The position numbers and the translations under genes are program-made. A DNA stretch of 64,000 nt, from contig NZ_REHC01000003.1 in NCBI RefSeq assembly GCF_003692965.1, positions 1 through 64,000 on the forward strand. The letters run 5' to 3'. The DNA comes from Lactobacillus sp. ESL0246. Lineage in GTDB: Bacteria; Bacillota; Bacilli; Lactobacillales; Lactobacillaceae. The notes beneath the pieces are model-generated. The model saw only the letters and a program-made list of their open reading frames with translations. It was not told the origin of the DNA and did not search any database. Positions 42,408 through 50,688 of this stretch are shown here, piece after piece; positions within the stretch are counted from its first letter, which is position 1; every line of letters starts with the position of its first letter.

Positions 42408-43046
42408 ATGGATTTACCAATGTTGCAGGTTGCTTTGGATTGTAATAATACTGCAGAAGCAATTAACGTCTTAAGACAAGTAAAAGATGTAATTGATGTT
42501 GTAGAAACAGGTACTATCCTCGTTTATAGAGATGGCTTAAGTGCAGTATCCAACTTACGTGCAATGGCACCAGACAAAATCGTATTGGCAGATGTCAAGT
42601 GTGCAGATGCCGGTGAAAAATGTGGGAAGTCATGTAAAGAGGCGGGAGCCGATTGGATGACGTGTATTAATGCAGCAACAGTTCCAACTATGAGTAATGC
42701 ACAAAAGGAAATTGAAGTACAAGTTGAACTTTATGAAGGTTGGGATAATGAAAGTAAAATGAGACAATGGCTTGATCATGGTATTCAACAAGTTGTTTAT
42801 CATCAAAGCCGTGATGCTAAATTTGCCGGACAGAAATGGTCTGAAAAAGATGTTGAGAATGTAAAAAACCTAATAAAAATGGGTTTTAAAGTTTCTGTTA
42901 CAGGTGGTGTTCATCCGGAAATATTACAACTTTTTAAGGGAGTTCCTGTATATACCTTTATTGCTGGACGAGATATTAGAGAAGCTGAAGATCCTCATGC
43001 AGAAGCGATGAAATTTAAAAAAGAGATCAACAGAATTTGGGGTTAA
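42408..43046 (+). CDS. ulaD: 3-keto-L-gulonate-6-phosphate decarboxylase
   Basis: 212 residues of the orotidine-5-phosphate-decarboxylase superfamily. LQVALDCNNTAEAINVLRQV, the metal/active-site strand DKIVLADVKCADAGEK, and VSVTGGVHPEILQLFKGVPV are diagnostic for UlaD/SgbH. It converts 3-keto-L-gulonate 6-phosphate to L-xylulose 5-phosphate and CO2. AGGAGA precedes ATG. Confidence 0.93.
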   Translation: MDLPMLQVALDCNNTAEAINVLRQVKDVIDVVETGTILVYRDGLSAVSNLRAMAPDKIVLADVKCADAGEKCGKSCKEAGADWMTCINAATVPTMSNAQKEIEVQVELYEGWDNESKMRQWLDHGIQQVVYHQSRDAKFAGQKWSEKDVENVKNLIKMGFKVSVTGGVHPEILQLFKGVPVYTFIAGRDIREAEDPHAEAMKFKKEINRIWG

Positions 43047-43055
43047 TTGTAAAGA

Positions 43056-43094
43056 GGGTATTAATGGAATTTATTTCATTAAATTCCCTTTTTA
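43056..43094 (+). terminator. possible internal terminator between ulaD and ulaE
   Basis: GGG at 43056-43058 and an imperfect A/T-rich stem (ATTAATG / CATTAAAT) close on CCC at 43086-43088, followed by TTTTT. It may attenuate expression of the two epimerase genes downstream. Confidence 0.5.
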
Positions 43095-43128
43095 TTTTAA
43101 ACTTTATTAACAATTAGGAGAATTAATA

Positions 43129-44010
43129 ATGACAGTAAATTCATTGGGGATTTATGAAAAAGCCTTACCGCAACATTTATCATGGCGCGAGACTTTTGAG
43201 TTAATTCATGAATTAGGTTTTAATTTTTTGGAATTTTCAATTGATGAAAGTGATGAGCGTTTGTCTCGTCTTGATTGGACCCATGAGCAAAGAGGCAAGT
43301 TCCGAGATACAATGTGGGCAACTAATACACGGATCAATAATTTAATGCTTTCTGGTCATAGACGATTTCCACTTGGATCGGCTGATCCTGCTGTAAGAAA
43401 ACAAGCACTTATCATGATGCAAAAGGCAATTGATTTATGTGTTGATCTTGGTATTCATAATATTCAAATGGCGGGATATGACGTTTACTATGAAAATAAA
43501 ACCGCATCTTCTCGGGAATATTTTGTTGAAAACTTGATTAGATGTGTGCATATGGCTGCACAAAAGAACATTATGTTATCAATTGAAACGATGGATGATC
43601 AATTCATTAATAATTTAGGTAAAATTAGTCATTATCATGATTTAGCTAAAAGTCCCTGGTTGCAGGCATACCCAGATTTAGGAAATTTGAGTGCTTGGCC
43701 AGAAAATGATGTACCTACTGAATTTGAAAATTATATAGATACTATTTGTGCTATTCATTTAAAAGATAGCCAAAAAGTAACAGCCACATCAAAAGGACAA
43801 TTTAAAAATGTCAAATTTGGTGAAGGTTGTGTTGATTTTGAAGGATTATTGCGACTATTAGTAAGATTAGATTATCATGGTAGTTTCACAATTGAAATGT
43901 GGTCAGGTGATAATGGCGAAATTGATGCACTAGATAAAGTGAAAGCTGCGAAATCATTTTTTGATAATATTTTTGCAAAAGTTGGAATTGAGCAAGAAAA
44001 AGTAAAGTGA
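43129..44010 (+). CDS. ulaE: L-ribulose-5-phosphate 3-epimerase (UlaE)
   Basis: 293 residues, TIM-barrel of the xylose-isomerase-like superfamily. LGIYEKALPQHLSWRETFEL, EFSIDESDERLSRLDW, the metal ligands in SIETMDDQFINN and IHLKDSQKV, and the closing GSFTIEMWSGD mark UlaE/SgbU. Converts L-xylulose 5-phosphate to L-ribulose 5-phosphate. AGGAGAA precedes ATG. Confidence 0.93.
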   Translation: MTVNSLGIYEKALPQHLSWRETFELIHELGFNFLEFSIDESDERLSRLDWTHEQRGKFRDTMWATNTRINNLMLSGHRRFPLGSADPAVRKQALIMMQKAIDLCVDLGIHNIQMAGYDVYYENKTASSREYFVENLIRCVHMAAQKNIMLSIETMDDQFINNLGKISHYHDLAKSPWLQAYPDLGNLSAWPENDVPTEFENYIDTICAIHLKDSQKVTATSKGQFKNVKFGEGCVDFEGLLRLLVRLDYHGSFTIEMWSGDNGEIDALDKVKAAKSFFDNIFAKVGIEQEKVK

Positions 44011-44021
44011 GGAAAATTGTA

Positions 44022-44750
44022 ATGCTTGAACAATTAAAACGAGAAGTTTATGAGGCAAATATGCAGCTACCTAAATTAGGACTAGTCACCTTTACATGGG
44101 GTAATGTTTCTGGAATTGATCGTAAACAAGGACTATATGTTATTAAGCCATCAGGAGTTGATTACGAGAAATTGACCCCAGAAGATATGGTGGTTGTTAA
44201 TCTTAAAGGAGAGGTGGTTGAAGGAAAGCTAAATCCATCATCAGATACACCAACGCACACATATCTGTATAATCATTTTCCGAAGATTGGTGGAATAGTA
44301 CATACGCACTCACCTTGGGCAGTTTCTTTTGCGGCAGCCAATATGGACATCCCTGCATTAAACACGACACATGCAGATACTTTTTACACTGATGTGCCAG
44401 CAGCGAATGCTTTGACCAAAGAAGAAATAGCAGAAGACTATGAGGGTAATACTGGTAAGACCATTGTGCAAACATTTCAAGACCGTCATTTAGACTATGA
44501 GGCAACACCAGCTGCTTTGGTTAGTCAACATGGACCATTTGCATGGGGTGAGACAGCAGCTAAAGCAGTTTATAATGCTAAAGTTTTGGAAGTTGTAGCT
44601 CAAGAAGATTTTCACACATTTGAATTAACACACCGAAGTTCAGAATTGCCACAATATTTATTAGATAAGCATTATTATCGCAAGCATGGTAAGAATGCAT
44701 ATTATGGACAAACTAATGCTCAATCTAAGACTCATGCTAAAAGAAAGTAA
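44022..44750 (+). CDS. ulaF: L-ribulose-5-phosphate 4-epimerase
   Basis: 242 residues, class II aldolase fold. LVTFTWGNVSGIDR, KPSGVDYEKLTPEDMVVV, and zinc ligands in GIVHTHSPWAVSFAA plus the later His of STHRSS-type region (here ELTHRSSELPQYLLDKHYYR) match UlaF/AraD. Produces D-xylulose 5-phosphate for the phosphoketolase or pentose-phosphate route. The ribosome site GTGAGGA (44007-44013) favours ATG 44022 over the overlapping GTG. Last gene of the ula operon. Confidence 0.93.
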   Translation: MLEQLKREVYEANMQLPKLGLVTFTWGNVSGIDRKQGLYVIKPSGVDYEKLTPEDMVVVNLKGEVVEGKLNPSSDTPTHTYLYNHFPKIGGIVHTHSPWAVSFAAANMDIPALNTTHADTFYTDVPAANALTKEEIAEDYEGNTGKTIVQTFQDRHLDYEATPAALVSQHGPFAWGETAAKAVYNAKVLEVVAQEDFHTFELTHRSSELPQYLLDKHYYRKHGKNAYYGQTNAQSKTHAKRK

Positions 44751-44756
44751 TATAAT

Positions 44757-44792
44757 AAAAAGGCTGCTACCTAGTAGGTAAGCAGCCTTTTT
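44757..44792. terminator. bidirectional terminator after ulaF
   Basis: GGCTGCT plus ACCTA (44762-44773) pairs with TAGGT and AGCAGCC (44775-44787), flanked by AAAAA and TTTTT. It serves ulaF and the converging gene. Confidence 0.92.
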
Positions 44793-44793
44793 A

Positions 44794-45453
44794 TTAATAT
44801 TTTGTTTCTTTGAGGTCATCTTCAGGCCGATGCTCCTGAATTCGCAAAACTTGCCAAGCAAAATTACTGTGTGGAGCGTTTGATAAGTCAATTGTTAATT
44901 TGTCTTCTTCGTAAGTAAATTTCAATTCGATCCTATTTTCGATCATTTCAATTCGATTCGGCTGATGATCAAGTCCCAAAATTTCAATATTTTTATTTGA
45001 ATAATTTTTTAAGAAAATATACTTTTGATAATTCATGTGTCGATTTTGCAGAGCAAATCCACTATTGGCAACCTTTAAAGAAGATGGTTCACTTTCGTTA
45101 AAGGCATGGCCAAAAATATGCATCCAGTCGTTAATATGTTCTAACATATCTTTTGTTTCTTTGCTAAAGGAGCCATTATTTTCAATAGGAATATTAATAA
45201 TAGTTTGCTGGCCTTTTTTTCGGTTGGTAACTAGAGTATCTATAACATTTGTTGCAGTAAGATTACTGCCATCTCTAGTTTCAACCAATTTTATTGTGTA
45301 TTTTTCTCCAAATACTTTAAATTTATCTTCTTGATAATCAACACTAATTGCTCGAGCACCAATATTACGAGCAGTTCTTACCAAAAAGTCGGGGTCTATA
45401 TCTTTAGCATTTTTTAGTTTAAAATTTAAGATGATAGCAAAATCAGGATTCAT
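44794..45453 (-). CDS. GH29-like (alpha-L-fucosidase-related) partial-domain protein
   Basis: 219 residues. The middle (KKGQQTIINIPIENNGSFSK followed by MLEHINDWMHIFGHAFN) resembles the conserved end of the GH29 fucosidase barrel (NxLLNIGPxxDGxI...IGEWLKxNGEAIY). An earlier segment (ARNIGARAISVDYQEDKF) resembles its AKYAVLTxKHHDGF strand without the His-His. Real GH29 enzymes exceed 400 residues and keep a catalytic Asp, which I cannot find. It is probably a reduced, non-catalytic or altered relative. No signal peptide. Divergent from yaaA. Confidence 0.6.
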   Translation of the reverse strand: MNPDFAIILNFKLKNAKDIDPDFLVRTARNIGARAISVDYQEDKFKVFGEKYTIKLVETRDGSNLTATNVIDTLVTNRKKGQQTIINIPIENNGSFSKETKDMLEHINDWMHIFGHAFNESEPSSLKVANSGFALQNRHMNYQKYIFLKNYSNKNIEILGLDHQPNRIEMIENRIELKFTYEEDKLTIDLSNAPHSNFAWQVLRIQEHRPEDDLKETKY

Positions 45454-45516
45454 TATTATCTCTCCTCAGTACAGATTACTTACTAAGTTTAACCCAAAAG
45501 GTGGAAAATACGAAAG

Positions 45517-46284
45517 ATGAAAATTATTATCTCTCCAGCAATGAAAATGAAAGTTGATCAAGAATCTTTTCCGACAAGATCAATTCCTCAATTTATTACT
45601 CAAGCAAAAGTCTTGGCAGATTTTTTAAAAAAATGTAGTTTAAGTGAATTAAAAACAATTTGGCAGGTGAGTGAACGTACAGCTAAAGAAGGTCAAAATC
45701 AACTCTTTGAGTTGAATTTAGCTCAAACTGACGGATTAACTCCGGCCATCATTTCTTATTCCGGCATTCAATATCAATATATGGCTCCTGATCTTTTTAC
45801 TCTACCTGCACTTGAATATCTGCAAAAAAATGTTCGCATTTTGTCTGGATTATATGGGGTTTTAAAACCGTTTGATGGGGTATGGCCGTATCGTTTAGAG
45901 ATGAAAAATAAAATGTTGGGATTTAGTGAGCCCAATCTGTATAAATTTTGGAACAGTACCATAGCTGATAGTCTTTTTGCTGAAGATCAAACACTTATTA
46001 ATTTGGCGTCTAAAGAGTACTCTAAAATTATCATGCCATATTTAACTGAAAGACGCCGAATGATTAATATTGAATTTCAAGAAAAGAAAAATGATTCTTG
46101 GAAAGTTGTTGGGGTTCACGCTAAGATGGCACGAGGAGAAATGGTGCGTTTGATTGCTGAAGAGCAGTTGAGTAAACCAGAAGACTTACAAAAATTTAAT
46201 GATTTTGGTTTCAAATTTGTTGGACAAATTAGTGATGAAAACAACTATGTTTTTAGAACGGAATATGATTTCAAACGACATTAG
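45517..46284 (+). CDS. yaaA: peroxide stress protein YaaA (DUF328/UPF0246)
   Basis: 255 residues. MKIIISPAMKM, YSGIQYQYMAPDLF, LSGLYGVLKPFDGVWPYRLE and VHAKMARGEMVRLI are the YaaA family blocks. YaaA lowers free iron and protects DNA from peroxide in E. coli and binds DNA; lactobacillar members are less studied. AGGTGG lies upstream. It is followed after 26 bases by a phosphatase gene, so the two probably form one unit. Confidence 0.92.
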   Translation: MKIIISPAMKMKVDQESFPTRSIPQFITQAKVLADFLKKCSLSELKTIWQVSERTAKEGQNQLFELNLAQTDGLTPAIISYSGIQYQYMAPDLFTLPALEYLQKNVRILSGLYGVLKPFDGVWPYRLEMKNKMLGFSEPNLYKFWNSTIADSLFAEDQTLINLASKEYSKIIMPYLTERRRMINIEFQEKKNDSWKVVGVHAKMARGEMVRLIAEEQLSKPEDLQKFNDFGFKFVGQISDENNYVFRTEYDFKRH

Positions 46285-46310
46285 AAATATTTACGGAAGG
46301 CTGAATTAAT

Positions 46311-46910
46311 ATGGAAATTGTTTTTATTCGTCATGGACAAACAACCTTAAATAAAAATCATAAAATTCAAGGTTCACACTTTGACTATGATTTGAGTGTG
46401 GAAGGAAGAGAATATGCGAAAAAGGCTGCAACTAACTTTGATCCGAGCGATTTTGATTTTGTTTTTTCCAGCCCGATGAAACGCGCTGTAACAACTGCAC
46501 AGATTTTTACAAAAAAGCAAAAAGAAATTATTCTGGATCAGCGATTAGTTGAATTTAATTTCGGTGAATGGGATGGAAAATCACTTTCAGAATTAAAACA
46601 GAAATATCCTACTGGTATCGATCCGTGGGGTAAAGCCAACGATAATTATGTTAAGTATGCACCGAGTGGTGAAACGTTCCAAGAACTTGATGAACGCTGT
46701 GGTAATTTCTTAGTAGAAATGCAGGAAAATTATTCAGAGAAAAAGATTTTGGTGATTTGTCATGGAACCCTGATCCGAATGATGTTTGCGCATTATTTTA
46801 CTGGTGGTGATATCAATGGATTTGAAACGATGGATAATTGTGCGTTAGGTAAAATTTCTTATCGTAAAGGAATTGCCAGAATTAATTATTATAATCGGAT
46901 TTTAGCTTAA
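46311..46910 (+). CDS. histidine phosphatase family protein
   Basis: 199 residues. MEIVFIRHGQTTLNKNHKIQ with the RHG catalytic His, FSSPMKRAVTTAQIF, the Glu region VEFNFGEWDGKSLSEL, and ILVICHGTLIRMMFAHYF. The layout matches broad-specificity phosphatases of the PhoE/GpmB group. It is a distant paralogue of the minus-strand gene at 25441. Metabolic substrate unknown. Confidence 0.88.
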   Translation: MEIVFIRHGQTTLNKNHKIQGSHFDYDLSVEGREYAKKAATNFDPSDFDFVFSSPMKRAVTTAQIFTKKQKEIILDQRLVEFNFGEWDGKSLSELKQKYPTGIDPWGKANDNYVKYAPSGETFQELDERCGNFLVEMQENYSEKKILVICHGTLIRMMFAHYFTGGDINGFETMDNCALGKISYRKGIARINYYNRILA

Positions 46911-46987
46911 GAGTATTTTTTGTTATTAATGATTTAAAAGATATTTTATTAAATACTCTATTCAGTTGAATCGCTTAAGCAATTTAG

Positions 46988-47016
46988 TTGACCGCTAATT
47001 AGTAGAGCGTTATTCT
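46988..47016 (+). promoter_or_regulatory. promoter of the hrtRBA-like operon
   Basis: TTGACC (46988-46993) and TATTCT (47011-47016) separated by 17 bases. The palindrome at 47025-47041 begins where transcription should start. Confidence 0.7.
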
Positions 47017-47024
47017 TATTTTTT

Positions 47025-47041
47025 AGTGACGCGGTGTCACT
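47025..47041. promoter_or_regulatory. operator candidate for the TetR (HrtR-like) repressor
   Basis: AGTGACGCGGTGTCACT has perfect 6-bp outer arms (AGTGAC/GTCACT). Its core TGACGCGGTGTCA closely resembles the palindrome I recall for Lactococcus HrtR (ATGACACAGTGTCAT). It sits between the -10 box and the ribosome site, a typical repressor position. Confidence 0.65.
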
Positions 47042-47065
47042 TTTGGAGGAGAAAAATTCAAGGAA

Positions 47066-47587
47066 ATGGTAAAAGAAACTTTTATTAATTTGCCACTAGC
47101 CAAAAAAGATCTGGTAACTGATGCGTTGCTTAATGAATTTAGCAAATATCCCTTGTCAAAATCTCAGGTAGCAAGAATTGTGAAGAATGCAGGAATTTCT
47201 CGTGGTTCTTTTTACAAGTATTTCACAGATTTGGAAGATGCGTATCAATATTTGTATCATTATGCAATGCTTCAAATTCATATCCCTGTGAGAAAAATGC
47301 AAAAATTTAGTTCTGGGATTTTTTATAAAATGGTCGTAAATTTTATAGACCAAACTCAGACAAGTAAATTCGCTAATCTGGTTAAAATGCATATTCTGTA
47401 TAATGAATACGCATTATCGCAGCATTTTCCTGATGTAAAATTGCTTCAACTGAATAGTCAGAATTGGAGTGCAATGGTACTTAGTCATTCTGCAATTAGA
47501 ATGATTCTCGAAAATGAAAATCAAAAAGAAAAGATTTTAACCTATCTAAAGGCTGGACTTGAATTATTAGAAGAAGGAGCAAAGTAG
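47066..47587 (+). CDS. TetR-family regulator, HrtR-like
   Basis: 173 residues. The N-terminal HTH (LLNEFSKYPLSKSQVARIVK, NAGISRGSFYKYFTDLEDAY) is TetR type, followed by a short helical ligand domain. It is the first gene of a regulator-permease-ATPase operon in the same order as hrtRBA, where HrtR binds heme and derepresses. ATG 47066 has GGAGGAG 15-21 bases upstream, a long spacing, so a nearer non-ATG start is possible. Heme sensing is inferred from context and operator. Confidence 0.8.
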   Translation: MVKETFINLPLAKKDLVTDALLNEFSKYPLSKSQVARIVKNAGISRGSFYKYFTDLEDAYQYLYHYAMLQIHIPVRKMQKFSSGIFYKMVVNFIDQTQTSKFANLVKMHILYNEYALSQHFPDVKLLQLNSQNWSAMVLSHSAIRMILENENQKEKILTYLKAGLELLEEGAK

Positions 47588-48648
47588 TGTTTTTAGCAAT
47601 AAAAGAGATAAAACGTGAAAAAATGCGTTATGGTTTGATTATTTTAATGATTTTCTTAATCAGTTATCTAATTTTTGTTTTATCCTCGTTAGCAGTAGGT
47701 CTTGCCAGTGAAAATACGCAGGCAATTGTATCTTGGCAGGCTAAGCAAGTCGTTTTAAATAAAAATGCTAATGTCAGTATGAGTCAGTCAGTTCTAAACA
47801 AGGCCGATTTAAAAAATGCCAAGATGACCAATAATGAGGCATTGTTAGGACAGACGCCAGTTGTTGTTAAAAGCAAAGGAAGAACGCAGGTGTCTGCTCA
47901 GTTCATTGGTATAAAAAAGGATCAATTTATCTATCAAGGTTTAGAAATAATTATCGGTAGAAAAGCCAACAAGAGCGATGAGGTTGTAGTTGATCAAGCA
48001 TTTAAAGATAAGGGTTATCAATTAAATGACAAACTGGAATTAAATGGTTCCAAGAAAAAATACCGAATCGTTGGTTTTGCTAGAAATGCTAAAATCAATA
48101 TTGCTCCAATTGTTTATGGTACTTTACCTATGTGGAAAACATTACGTCAGGGTATTCCAACAATGCAGGCATCAGCAATTATTTCTCGACGATCAAATTA
48201 TTATAATGATCATGGAAATAACAAAACTTATCCTATAAAGCAATTTATTACCAAATTGCCGGGCTATACGGCTCAAAACATGACATTTCAGTTAATGATT
48301 GGTTTTTTGTTTATAATTTCATTAATTATTATCGCTGTTTTTTTATACATTCTAACGATGCAAAAAATGCATAATTTTGCTGTAATGCGTGCGCAAGGCA
48401 TCCCAAGTGGTACTTTAGTAAGAGCAACAATTAGTCAATCAATTATTTTGGTTATTACAGGTGTTTTTCTTGGCTTTTTGGCGATGCTGTTAACTGCTAA
48501 ATTATTGCCAGCAGCTGTTCCAATGAGTTTCACGCCTACAATTATGCTAAGTGGAATAATTGGTATGTTGTTAATGGGTGTTATTGGTAGTCTAATACCT
48601 GTTAGATCAATTTTAAAAGTAGATCCAGCAAAAGCAATAGGTGAATAA
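47587..48648 (+). CDS. ABC permease, FtsX type, HrtB-like
   Basis: 353 residues. One N-terminal helix (RYGLIILMIFLISYLIFVLS), an extracytoplasmic MacB-PCD-like domain of about 200 residues, then three C-terminal helices with the FtsX loop MRAQGIPSGTLVRATI. Length and topology match HrtB heme-efflux permeases. The GTG start overlaps the TAG of the regulator by one base; GAAGGAG precedes it. Pairs with the ATPase two bases downstream. Confidence 0.8.
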   Translation: MFLAIKEIKREKMRYGLIILMIFLISYLIFVLSSLAVGLASENTQAIVSWQAKQVVLNKNANVSMSQSVLNKADLKNAKMTNNEALLGQTPVVVKSKGRTQVSAQFIGIKKDQFIYQGLEIIIGRKANKSDEVVVDQAFKDKGYQLNDKLELNGSKKKYRIVGFARNAKINIAPIVYGTLPMWKTLRQGIPTMQASAIISRRSNYYNDHGNNKTYPIKQFITKLPGYTAQNMTFQLMIGFLFIISLIIIAVFLYILTMQKMHNFAVMRAQGIPSGTLVRATISQSIILVITGVFLGFLAMLLTAKLLPAAVPMSFTPTIMLSGIIGMLLMGVIGSLIPVRSILKVDPAKAIGE

Positions 48649-48650
48649 AG

Positions 48651-49325
48651 ATGACAGTAATTGAATTAAAAAATGTTCAAAAAAATTATGGTAAAGGCGA
48701 AGCAACTGTTGAGGCACTTAAAAATATCAATTTTCAAGCTAATGCAGGTGAAGTTGTTTTGATTATGGGTCCTTCGGGTGCTGGTAAGAGTACTTTCTTA
48801 ACCGTGGTTGGTTCTCTACAAAAGCCGACAGCTGGTAAAGTCTTAATTAAAGGAAAAGATATATCTGAACTAAGTGTTAAAGAAAGCAATAAACTACGTT
48901 TAAACCAAATCGGCTTTGTTTTACAATCTTATAACTTGGTTCCATTTTTAACGATTAAAGAACAATTTGATCTAGTTAATCAGGTTAAAAAATCAGGTAA
49001 TATCGATAAAGCTACATTGGCAAAATTATTAGGTCAGTTAGGAATTTCTGGTTTAGTGAATAAATATCCAAATGAATTATCAGGTGGTCAGCAGCAACGA
49101 GCAGCGATTGCTCGGGCTCTATATGCTAATCCAGAGATGCTGCTTGCAGATGAGCCGACAGCATCACTTGACAGTAAAAATGTTGATGAGGTTGGTCAAT
49201 TATTTAAGAATTTAGCTAAAAATTATCATAAAGCAGTTATTTTAGTAACGCATGATCCACGATTAGAAAAATATGCAGATCACATATATGAAATGATGGA
49301 TGGTCAAATGACTAAAGAAAGTTAG
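48651..49325 (+). CDS. ABC ATPase, HrtA-like
   Basis: 224 residues. Walker A GPSGAGKSTFLTVVGSLQKP, Q-loop FVLQSYNLVPFL, signature ELSGGQQQRAAIARALY, Walker B MLLADEPTASLDS, H-loop LVTHDPRLEKYADH. The compact MacB/LolD-type ATPase matches HrtA in size. With the permease it would expel heme or another membrane-toxic compound. Ended by a hairpin terminator. Confidence 0.85.
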   Translation: MTVIELKNVQKNYGKGEATVEALKNINFQANAGEVVLIMGPSGAGKSTFLTVVGSLQKPTAGKVLIKGKDISELSVKESNKLRLNQIGFVLQSYNLVPFLTIKEQFDLVNQVKKSGNIDKATLAKLLGQLGISGLVNKYPNELSGGQQQRAAIARALYANPEMLLADEPTASLDSKNVDEVGQLFKNLAKNYHKAVILVTHDPRLEKYADHIYEMMDGQMTKES

Positions 49326-49364
49326 TTTTTCCTGTAATGATTTAATATTATAAATTTTTTGAAA

Positions 49365-49388
49365 GGATGATAAAATCATTCTTTTTTG
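49365..49388 (+). terminator. terminator of the hrt-like operon
   Basis: GGATGAT (49365-49371) / ATCATTC (49375-49381) with loop AAA and one G-U pair, followed by TTTTTTG. Confidence 0.8.
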
Positions 49389-49439
49389 TAGGTACAATTA
49401 TTTTCATAAAAAATCTGGCATAAAAAATTATTTTTTTAC

Positions 49440-49469
49440 TTGACAAAGTTGTTTTAAGTTTACTATTCT
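49440..49469 (+). promoter_or_regulatory. promoter of the 71-residue gene
   Basis: TTGACA (49440-49445) and TATTCT (49464-49469) with an 18-base spacer. It leaves an unusually long 5' leader of about 200 bases. Confidence 0.6.
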
Positions 49470-49511
49470 AAATGTTAGATAATTAATTGTTATTTTTTGG
49501 AATCATATAAG

Positions 49512-49575
49512 TAGTTGATTGGGAGTTTTTTTCTGTTAAAAGAATTACTTTTTGAGTAAGAATAATAATCAACTA
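49512..49575 (+). ncRNA. possible structured 5' leader RNA
   Basis: TAGTTGATT (49512-49520) pairs perfectly with AATCAACTA (49567-49575), enclosing an inner hairpin around TTACT/AGTAA (about 49545-49560). It lies inside the long leader of the 71-residue gene. No known riboswitch class is recognised. Confidence 0.3.
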
Positions 49576-49672
49576 GCATATATTTTTAAATTTTGTATTA
49601 GTATTTTTATCTAGGTGATTGCTGTTAATAGAGCATGAATTTAAAGCCGATAAAGTGATTTGAGGTGTAGTA

Positions 49673-49888
49673 ATGAAAGAAATTCCGCGAGATAAATCAA
49701 TTGAAGTATCAACTGATTATAAAAATGAAAGTATTAATATGAAATTTTCGGAAAATTTAACCGATGACCGTGAAAGAGGTTATATTATATCGGCGGCATT
49801 TTTTTCATTTTGTGCGTCACAAGGTCTAAGTAAAGCTGAAGTAAGCGATATGGTTTCGACCTATTATGACGAATTTCTAAAAAATTAG
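49673..49888 (+). CDS. hypothetical 71-residue soluble protein
   Basis: An acidic cytoplasmic protein. After a polar N-terminus (MKEIPRDKSIEVSTDYKNES), the region DDRERGYIISAAFFSFCASQ and SKAEVSDMVSTYYDEF form helices. GAGG at 49662-49665 precedes ATG. It has its own promoter with a long leader. No family recognised, no membrane segment. Eighty-six bases separate it from the next TetR gene. Confidence 0.6.
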   Translation: MKEIPRDKSIEVSTDYKNESINMKFSENLTDDRERGYIISAAFFSFCASQGLSKAEVSDMVSTYYDEFLKN

Positions 49889-49974
49889 AGTTTTTTAAGT
49901 AGACTGGTTGTTAAGATAAATAAATTACAATTAGTTAAGAGTAGCAGTTACTGAAGATAGTCAAGGGAAAACCA

Positions 49975-50580
49975 ATGGCGAGAAAAAAAGAAATAGGAAG
50001 AAAAAAGATTTTAAATATTGCCTATAAACTGGTTGTTAAAGATGGGATGGAGAGTCTTACTGCACGCAATATTGCTAATGCAGGACATTTTTCAACGCAG
50101 CCTTTATATCTTGAGTTCAGTGGGATGGATGAGCTGCGTCAGGAAGTTTTAGGTAAAATTGCAGATAATTTAAAAAATAGTATTCTACAAAAAACATATA
50201 TTAACGAACCGTTGATTGATATGGATTTATCTTATATTGATTTTGCTAAGGAACATCAAAATCTTTTCCGAGCCATGTTTGTTGATGGTAAATTTGGTAG
50301 CAAGGTGATTTCAGATACTCTGATTGATTTAGGTGTTGAGAAGTTTACAGAACAATACCCTGAAACGGAATATTCTGACGACAAAGTTAAGAATGTTGTT
50401 ATTGCAAATTGGATTACCACAATGGGAATTGCCTCACTAATTGTTAATGAAATTGCTCATTTTTCGCAAGATCAAATTGTCAATGTATTGAAAGCGCAAG
50501 TTAACGATGCAATTCGTAATGATTGGCTCAGTAAAAATGGAAAAATTTCGTTATTTGATTCCAGTGACGATAAAAACTGA
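49975..50580 (+). CDS. TetR-family transcriptional regulator
   Basis: 201 residues. HTH region ILNIAYKLVVKDGMESLTAR, NIANAGHFSTQPLYLEFSGM; helical C-terminal ligand domain resembling TetR_C members (AKEHQNLFRAMFVDGKFG). The strand order and the promoter of the next gene (50645) suggest it is monocistronic. It may regulate the flavin reductase genes that follow. Ligand unknown. Confidence 0.85.
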   Translation: MARKKEIGRKKILNIAYKLVVKDGMESLTARNIANAGHFSTQPLYLEFSGMDELRQEVLGKIADNLKNSILQKTYINEPLIDMDLSYIDFAKEHQNLFRAMFVDGKFGSKVISDTLIDLGVEKFTEQYPETEYSDDKVKNVVIANWITTMGIASLIVNEIAHFSQDQIVNVLKAQVNDAIRNDWLSKNGKISLFDSSDDKN

Positions 50581-50644
50581 TTTTATAAGTTAAATAAAAG
50601 CTAAGGTCTGCTTTAAGCAAGTTTATGTTAAAAAAATTACCATA

Positions 50645-50653
50645 TGCTATAAT
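50645..50653 (+). promoter_or_regulatory. extended -10 promoter of the flavin reductase genes
   Basis: TGCTATAAT is an extended -10 element (TGN-TATAAT); no good -35 box was seen, as is common for this class. It is 36 bases before ATG 50689. Confidence 0.6.
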
Positions 50654-50688
50654 TAGTAAAGAAATTAGTTTTCTGAAAGGTGGTTTTT

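Larger units (their letters stand above)
49326..49672. other. gene-free stretch: terminator, promoter and structured leader
   Basis: No gene seen. It contains a terminator at 49365-49388, a promoter at 49440-49469, and an inverted repeat enclosing a smaller hairpin at 49512-49575, about 200 bases of untranslated leader before the 71-residue gene. Confidence 0.6.

Noticed and set aside
46911-46960. Inverted repeat GAGTATTT/AAATACTC after the histidine phosphatase gene
   Set aside because: Large loop and no T tract; not convincing as a terminator.
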